Positions 1 to 10,000 of a DNA stretch of 10,000 nt are shown here, in pieces. Within the stretch, counting starts at the first letter, position 1. Each line of letters opens with the position of its first letter. This DNA is from Chrysomallon squamiferum (taxonomy: Eukaryota; Mollusca; Gastropoda; Neomphalida; Peltospiridae). Below the pieces are notes generated by a model that saw nothing but the letters and a program-made list of their open reading frames with translations, was not told the DNA's origin and searched no databases. The DNA lies in the NCBI GenBank assembly GCA_012295275.1, contig CM022668.1:7866818-7876817 (forward strand), read 5' to 3'. Both the position numbers and the translations under genes were made by a program.

Positions 1-212
1 ACTTACTACAACAATGTACGTGGGTTAGTAGTTCATTAGTCAGAAACAAAAACGAAGTTCAGTTTACAGATTACTGTTTTAAGTTAGGTGTGTGTTTCTA
101 ATTGCAACAAGTATACATAATGGTTCCAAACAACAGGTTAGTGCACATGTTCCATAAGCTGGCATTGGTGACGCGCAGTATTTCTATTATTTATTTATTT
201 ATTTTTTATTTA

Positions 213-217
<5 letters not shown>

Positions 218-277
<60 letters not shown>
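218..277. repeat. (ATT)20 microsatellite
   Basis: Twenty uninterrupted ATT units, preceded by an ATTT-rich tract from about 181. The surrounding 281-380 stretch holds AAC and AAT triplet runs and no gene. Confidence 0.95.
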
Positions 278-385
278 TTGGTTTTTGGTTCGTTTGTTTT
301 CAAATAATAACAACAACAACATTTATAATAAAAATAAAAATAGAATAATAATATTAACCAGAACAACATGAACAATAATAGAAAT

Positions 386-433
386 AGCAGTAGTAGCAGC
401 AGTAGTAGTTGTAGTAGTAGTAGTAGTGGCAGT
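386..433. repeat. Imperfect (AGT/AGC)n triplet repeat
   Basis: Runs of AGT and AGC triplets with a few substitutions. It does not lie in a supported coding frame. Confidence 0.85.
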
Positions 434-518
434 GATAATACATTTCAAGTTCTGCTTATGTCCCGTGTGCTAGTGCTATATAAATATAGGTAAGTAACAA
501 ACTAACCAACTAACCTAT

Positions 519-558
519 ATAAATAAAGAAATAAAATAAATAAATAAATAAATAAATA
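519..558. repeat. (AAAT)n microsatellite
   Basis: AAAT-type tetranucleotide run, pure over 535-558. It is followed by repeated AACAT/AACAG words to about 597. Confidence 0.85.
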
Positions 559-769
559 ACATAACATAACAATATAAGGTAACATAACAGAATAACAATA
601 TCTCATAGAAGCTAGAATGGGATAATCCTATGGACGGATGCACCGATTTTGATGTTTCGACCTGTTGCGTTTCATGATCATTATACACCTGCTCCGTAAG
701 AGAAAAATTATAGCGAATGGAAAATATTTAAAAAAAAAGATGTTATAGTTTTTGATTAAAAATACTTAC

Positions 770-849
770 CTAGACAGCATACAATGAAAACACACAGAAT
801 AATTTTCAACACCGAACGTGCCATGACTTTAGAACTTTGCCCTCACTGC
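770..849 (-). CDS. Candidate signal-peptide exon of a secreted protein (partial gene)
   Basis: On the minus strand an acceptor-like site (T-rich tract, then gtcgtgcag ending at 850) precedes a short leader. ATG at 824-822 sits in a strong context (G at -3, G at +4) and is the first ATG after an in-frame TGA at 845-843. It opens MARSVLKIILCVFIVCCL plus a split Gly, with Arg and Lys before a long hydrophobic core. The frame then meets the donor CTAG|gtaagtat (exon end 770), a near-perfect match, in phase 1. This is the layout of a secreted or membrane protein's first coding exon, as in the GON gene itself. The rest would lie to the left. No convincing second exon was found in 1-769, so it may be outside the window or the call may be chance. 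The product is unknown. Confidence 0.42.
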
Positions 850-1231
850 CTGCACGACAAAATAAAAATTTTACCTTTCGACGAAACAAGGAAGAAATAC
901 GGGTATTGTTATGTAAAGCGGTCGAGTCCATTAGGTAGGGATAATGAGGCTAAACTATTTGAATTAACACTCATTTATTGAAATTTCAGACTAGGGTGGA
1001 TATTTAGCAGCTAGTGCAATATATATTTGGTATAATAATATTATTAAAATAAGAGAATATTCATTTTACAAATATTCATTAATAAGGTATAGAGTTATTT
1101 TTACCTATTTTGTTGTAAAATAACTGTGCCTAGATGTATCCCGTTTCGAAGACTATAAATATATCTTATGCTGAATTTGTTTGTATTAGGTACACACAAA
1201 CTAATTTATAACCACTCATGCATGTTATATA
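850..1231. other. AT-rich interval without a supported gene
   Basis: Lies between the candidate minus-strand signal exon and the transposon-like element. It holds TATA-like words (around 1018 and 1152) but no convincing promoter or exon. If the minus-strand gene is real, part of this is its upstream UTR, intron or promoter. Confidence 0.6.
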
Positions 1232-1570
1232 CAGTATACCTTCACCTGTTCGCGGTTCCTCTTAACCCTATCGCATCGTATGCTGGTATACCAGGCTAGC
1301 GTCATAACGTCATAAAAACAAATGCTCGGTAAACCGGGTTTTTGTAGGTCATAGAGACTTAAGTGCTTGAAGAGTAGGAATAATTACCTAAAGTGCTGTA
1401 AAGCAGCAGCTAAGCTGTGCCATACTGTACATTAGTGTTATCATCATCATCGTATGGCACTGCAAATTTCATCATCATTTTATTATCATTCATTATTTGG
1501 TGACAGCACAAACAATATCAAATTTTTTCAATTATTATTGCAATACAGTACGTATTTTTTTTATAAATGC

Positions 1571-1592
1571 ATGCACTGTATGTACAGTGCAT
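1571..1592. repeat. Palindrome, 10-bp arms
   Basis: ATGCACTGTA, TG, TACAGTGCAT is a perfect inverted repeat with a 2-nt centre. It lies inside the transposon-like element and may be an internal feature of it. Confidence 0.8.
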
Positions 1593-2040
1593 ATTTTTTG
1601 TGACCGTGTATTAATAATGTTTTTAATTGCATATTATTACTGAATTGTATTATTTATTATTACCTGAACTGTGCGTACTGTATTTATCTGTCTGTTTGCC
1701 TTTAAATTTGTTCCACTTTCTGTCAATTCTAATACATATGTTGTACGCTTAGAAAATGACTTTACGGTACAGTAATACAGTATGGGTAACTATGCTATGC
1801 GGTGTTACTGTCCTCCTGTACTTACGTTTCTTTCTGATTAATATATTGTTTCAGTACAAAATTAAAATGTGTTTACATTATCATTACTACATTAGTGAAA
1901 TACATAACTGTATGCAATATTACTACATTATTACTGTATTAATGAGTAAGAGTTTCTTTAGAAAGTGTTTGGGAAGCATTTAGTACCGTATATAATCTCA
2001 TAATAGACGTTTTAAAACTGCATCCAATATTCGCGGTTTT

Positions 2041-2090
2041 TCGCTATTCGCGGGGGGGGGGGTAAAGAACGTAACCCCCGCGAATAGCGA
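2041..2090. repeat. Perfect 16-bp inverted repeat with G11 run
   Basis: TCGCTATTCGCGGGGG (2041-2056) is exactly complementary to 2075-2090, with an 18-nt loop. The left arm runs into eleven consecutive G (2052-2062). It forms the subterminal hairpin of the transposon-like element. Confidence 0.8.
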
Positions 2091-2489
2091 GGGAATACTG
2101 TATTTCTGAGTGTACGATTGTGTGTGTGTATGTGTGTGTGTCTGACTGTACATTATCTAATGCAACATTAAAAGAAATTCAGAATTAGCATTTAATACTA
2201 CTGCTAATACCAATTTTAATAAATAAATAAATAAATAAATAAATAAATGACTGTTTCTCAAATTACAAATTTGAGTTATCTGCTCTTTTTCTGTATTTAA
2301 AAATAAAATCAACATAATAAATAAATTAATTAATCCCTAAAAAAAAAAAAAAAAAATCCAAATAGATTAGTAAGTAAGTAAGTAAGTAAGTTAATAAATA
2401 AATAAATAAATAAATAAATAAAAGCGTTAATTTTTTAAGGATGAATTTTATTATAGTCTCGTTAAACTAAAACGATGATTTTAATTAGA

Positions 2490-2497
2490 TGACGTCA
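2490..2497. promoter_or_regulatory. CRE/ATF-type palindrome TGACGTCA
   Basis: A full cAMP-response-element consensus in non-repeat DNA about 570 bp upstream of the first located GON exon. It could belong to that gene's promoter, but no transcription start or first exon could be fixed. One 8-mer may arise by chance. Confidence 0.3.
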
Positions 2498-2812
2498 CGA
2501 AACTTTAAACAAAAACACCAAAACAACGTTAGCAGACGTACATGCTTCCGATGTAATCATTATTTTTAGTTGACCTATTATACATTCTGTTTGAAGGGAA
2601 AACTTATTATTACCACGATGATATAAGTTAGAAAAGGTAACGCAAAGAACACTAGACTTGCAGTTATTTCGGATAAGATTTGTTTTGGTTAAATGTTTTC
2701 TTTTAATCAAACGTCAAAACATTTATAATATTTATTTATTTATTTATTTATTTGTTCATTAGTTTACTTATTTTACCTGATGGTAAACAACACAATAGCA
2801 ACAACAACAGCT

Positions 2813-2845
2813 AAAAAAAAAAAAAAAAAAAAAAAAAAACCAAAC

Positions 2846-2882
<37 letters not shown>
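2813..2882. repeat. A27 run followed by (AAT)n
   Basis: Twenty-seven consecutive A, then CC, then a pure AAT run changing to AAAT. This could be a decayed retroposon tail or simple slippage. No upstream retroelement sequence is recognisable. Confidence 0.85.
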
Positions 2883-2890
<8 letters not shown>

Positions 2891-3067
2891 AAAACATAAA
2901 CAGAACAAAACAAAAAACAAGACTTTCCTGTTTATAGTTACGGGGTCAGATCAAAGCACCAGCAACAACAACAAAATGGATGCACAAGTTTACAACTAAT
3001 AATACAGTTTAAATGTAAAATAATAATAAACTAAATTTAAAAAAATATTTTTATTTTTTAATTTCAG

Positions 3068-3078
3068 ATGTTACTAAC

Positions 3079-3082
<4 letters not shown>
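3068..3082 (+). promoter_or_regulatory. Five-codon upstream ORF overlapping the main start
   Basis: Directly after the splice acceptor, ATG at 3068 opens MLLT followed by TGA at 3080-3082. The stop overlaps the main ATG (3079-3081) as ATGA. Such an arrangement can allow termination-reinitiation or reduce main-frame translation. That effect is inferred. Confidence 0.5.
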
Positions 3083-8972
<5,890 letters not shown>

Positions 8973-9390
8973 ATCTGCAGACTTAATCATCAGTCAAAAG
9001 AGACTTAATTTGTCAGTAAACTGAGATTTCCCTAAAGTAATAAATTGTGTTTTCTATTAAATGATGAAATTTGTTTTCTGTGAAATAATAATCATTTGTT
9101 TTCTTTAAAGTAGTAAAGTTTTGTTTTCTGTGAAAAAAGGAATTTTTGTTTCCTATAAAACAATAAAACAAATTTCTTAAAAATTATTTTTAAAAAGTTC
9201 TGTAAAGTTTAAACAAGTTTGTTTTCTTTAAAATCAGATTTAAAAAAACTGTTTCTGCATTGGAAAGGAATTTTCTTTAAAGAATAAACTTTAAATAATA
9301 AAGATTTGTTTTCAACAAAGTAATTTTCATTTTCTATAAAATTATAATCTGAAATTTCTGGGAAATAATGACAACATTTCTTTTAAAAAT
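8973..9390 (+). promoter_or_regulatory. Probable 3' UTR with several polyadenylation signals
   Basis: Follows the TAG of the GON gene. AATAAA hexamers lie at 9039-9044, 9162-9167, 9283-9288 and 9297-9302. Which is used cannot be decided from sequence. The first is 67 nt after the stop. The stretch overlaps a degenerate 25-nt repeat. Confidence 0.55.
9041..9390 (+). repeat. Degenerate ~25-nt tandem repeat (TTTGTTTTCTxTxAA)
   Basis: GTTTTCT cores start at 9049, 9073, 9098 and 9123, with GTTTCCT at 9148, giving spacings of 24, 25, 25 and 25. A further GTTTTCT lies at 9221, 73 nt on, about three periods. Weaker copies follow (around 9251, 9271, 9308, 9334 and 9353). Each core is followed by a TRAA/ATAA A-rich half. 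Confidence 0.6.
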
Positions 9391-9836
9391 CTCTATGATA
9401 CCCTGAGTGAAAATATTCACATACCCATTTTTTTTACTGCATTAGTTTTAAACATATGAATATAACAACTTTTTTTCTTTCTTTTTAAATAAATAAATAA
9501 ATACTTTTTTTTTCATGACAATTTGATGAATTTTATGTGTTATTTTAGCTATTTTAATCAGTGATTCAAACATATTATTGTGAAGAAAAAAATTAAAAAG
9601 ATCACAATTAAAGATTTAAAAAAACCAGACTGAAGTGAAATATAATAAGCAAAAAACTGAAAACGCATGATAACACAAAATTGTAAACAAGTTAATAATC
9701 GAGCAAGAAAAAGCAGAAATCAATTTTTTGTAAAGACTGAATCTGCATGAATAATTATCGGCTTTACGATTACAAAATTCCCCAAAGACTGGGTCTCCAT
9801 AAACAAATAACGTCACAATCGCTTAATTTATAATTA
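9391..9836. other. AT-rich intergenic interval
   Basis: Downstream of the GON gene's probable poly(A) region. It has T and A runs and an (AAAT)n tract at 9486-9502. A CRE half-site (AACGTCAC) lies at 9810-9817, 20 nt before a candidate ATG. No supported gene on either strand. Confidence 0.6.
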
Positions 9837-9889
9837 ATGGCGGACAGAGATACATTTTTGTCTGCAGTTAATTCAGCTTTTGAGCAGTT
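9837..9889 (+). CDS. Possible first coding exon of a downstream gene
   Basis: ATG at 9837 opens MADRDTFLSAVNSAFEQL, then TAG. Within that TAG lies a weak donor TT|gtagtt (exon end 9889, phase 2) that would avoid the stop. The ATGGCGGA start, balanced composition and amphipathic residue pattern look more coding-like than the surroundings. The protein is not recognised, and the window ends about 110 nt later without an acceptor, so this is a weak call. Confidence 0.25.
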
Positions 9890-10000
9890 GTAGTTTTTTC
9901 CTTGAGTAATTACTACCGTTAATTAAAAAATTAAAATTAATCCAGATTGAGTTTAGTGTACGGAGATAGAGATTCCGAAACAGCGAGTCAAATATTAAGA

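Larger units (their letters stand above)
1232..2100. mobile_element. Non-autonomous pogo/Tigger-like DNA transposon (MITE-like)
   Basis: The left end begins CAGTATACCTTCACCTGTTC and the right end, read in reverse complement, begins CAGTATTCCCTCGCTATTCG. Both continue into TTCGCGG and a GTTC...ACCC segment, so imperfect terminal inverted repeats of about 35-40 bp can be aligned with small gaps. Each end is flanked by TA (1230-1231 and 2101-2102), the target duplication of Tc1/mariner-pogo elements. The GCTATTCGCGG type of terminus is familiar from Tigger-like elements. The interior of about 800 bp is AT-rich, carries repeated TACAGTA/TACTGTA words, and has no open frame resembling a transposase. 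The left end is more decayed than the right. A shorter element ending at 2100 with a different left end cannot be excluded. Confidence 0.55.
2101..3067. other. Repeat-rich upstream interval without a supported gene
   Basis: Contains (GT)n near 2121-2140, (AAAT)n at 2221-2247, an A run at 2339-2356, (TAAG)5 at 2371-2390, (AAAT)n at 2394-2421, (TTTA)n at 2731-2752, A27 at 2813-2839 and (AAT)n at 2846-2882. The less repetitive part, 2425-2720, contains the CRE-like site and a possible donor AAAAG|gtaacg at about 2637. A 5' UTR exon of the GON gene could lie here, but no exon can be fixed. Confidence 0.7.

Noticed and set aside
102-371. Open frame rich in Leu and Asn
   Set aside because: It is the translation of the (ATT)20 and AAC repeats.
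474-496. TATA-like CTATATAAATATAG next to a consensus donor GTAAGTA
   Set aside because: The two signals are too close to serve the same transcript, and no exon could be built from either.
784-981. Plus-strand 65-codon open frame with a CPHC motif
   Set aside because: No domain is recognisable and there is no splice context. The minus strand over the same bases gives a signal peptide and consensus donor, a better explanation.
1756-1983. 75-codon open frame inside the transposon-like element
   Set aside because: No DDE/DDD or DNA-binding motif. Composition is that of AT-rich noncoding DNA, so it is not called a transposase remnant.
2495-2710. Minus-strand 71-codon open frame
   Set aside because: No recognisable domain, start context or splice support.
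9616-9816. Minus-strand 66-codon frame
   Set aside because: Hydrophobic and Cys-containing, but with no domain, no splice signals and AT-driven composition.

Overview
The window is animal nuclear DNA. It is strongly AT-rich and full of simple repeats ((ATT)n, (AAAT)n, (CT)n, (GT)n, (CA)n). Its main gene is split by seven GT-AG introns into exons that encode extracellular-matrix domains. The mix of GON and thrombospondin domains, short introns and dense microsatellites suggests an invertebrate, plausibly a mollusc or other lophotrochozoan. That placement is inference. There is no prokaryotic gene, rRNA, tRNA or CRISPR array that I can support.

The main content is one plus-strand gene, coding from 3079 to 8972 in eight exons. 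Joining them at phase-matched splice sites gives an uninterrupted frame of 1617 nt (538 codons plus stop). The predicted protein is a type I membrane protein. In order it has a signal peptide (about 1-18), a GON domain (about 25-210), one thrombospondin type 1 repeat (about 217-277), a Cys-free Ser/Asn/Lys-rich stalk (about 278-437), one transmembrane helix (about 438-459), and an 80-residue tail that begins RKRKQR. GON domains are best known as the C-terminal module of secreted ADAMTS9/ADAMTS20/GON-1 metalloproteases. Here the domain is N-terminal, no protease is present, and the protein is tethered to the membrane. This is the most interesting item in the window.

Layout: 1-600 is mostly microsatellite. 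At 770-849 the minus strand carries a good candidate for the first coding exon of another secreted protein (signal peptide followed by a consensus donor), pointing out of the window to the left. About 1232-2100 looks like a non-autonomous pogo/Tigger-like DNA transposon with a TA target duplication. The stretch 2101-3067 is repeat-rich upstream DNA with a full CRE palindrome at 2490. The GON gene fills 3068-8972, and its introns hold long (CT)n, (CA)n, (GT)n and (ATT)n tracts and a pyrimidine minisatellite. Its 3' UTR, from 8973, is a degenerate 25-nt repeat with several AATAAA signals. At 9837 a short ATG-led frame may be the first exon of another plus-strand gene.

The two best gene models would stand head to head (minus-strand exon at 770-849, GON gene from 3068), with the transposon-like element between them. 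No sequence here shows that they act together.
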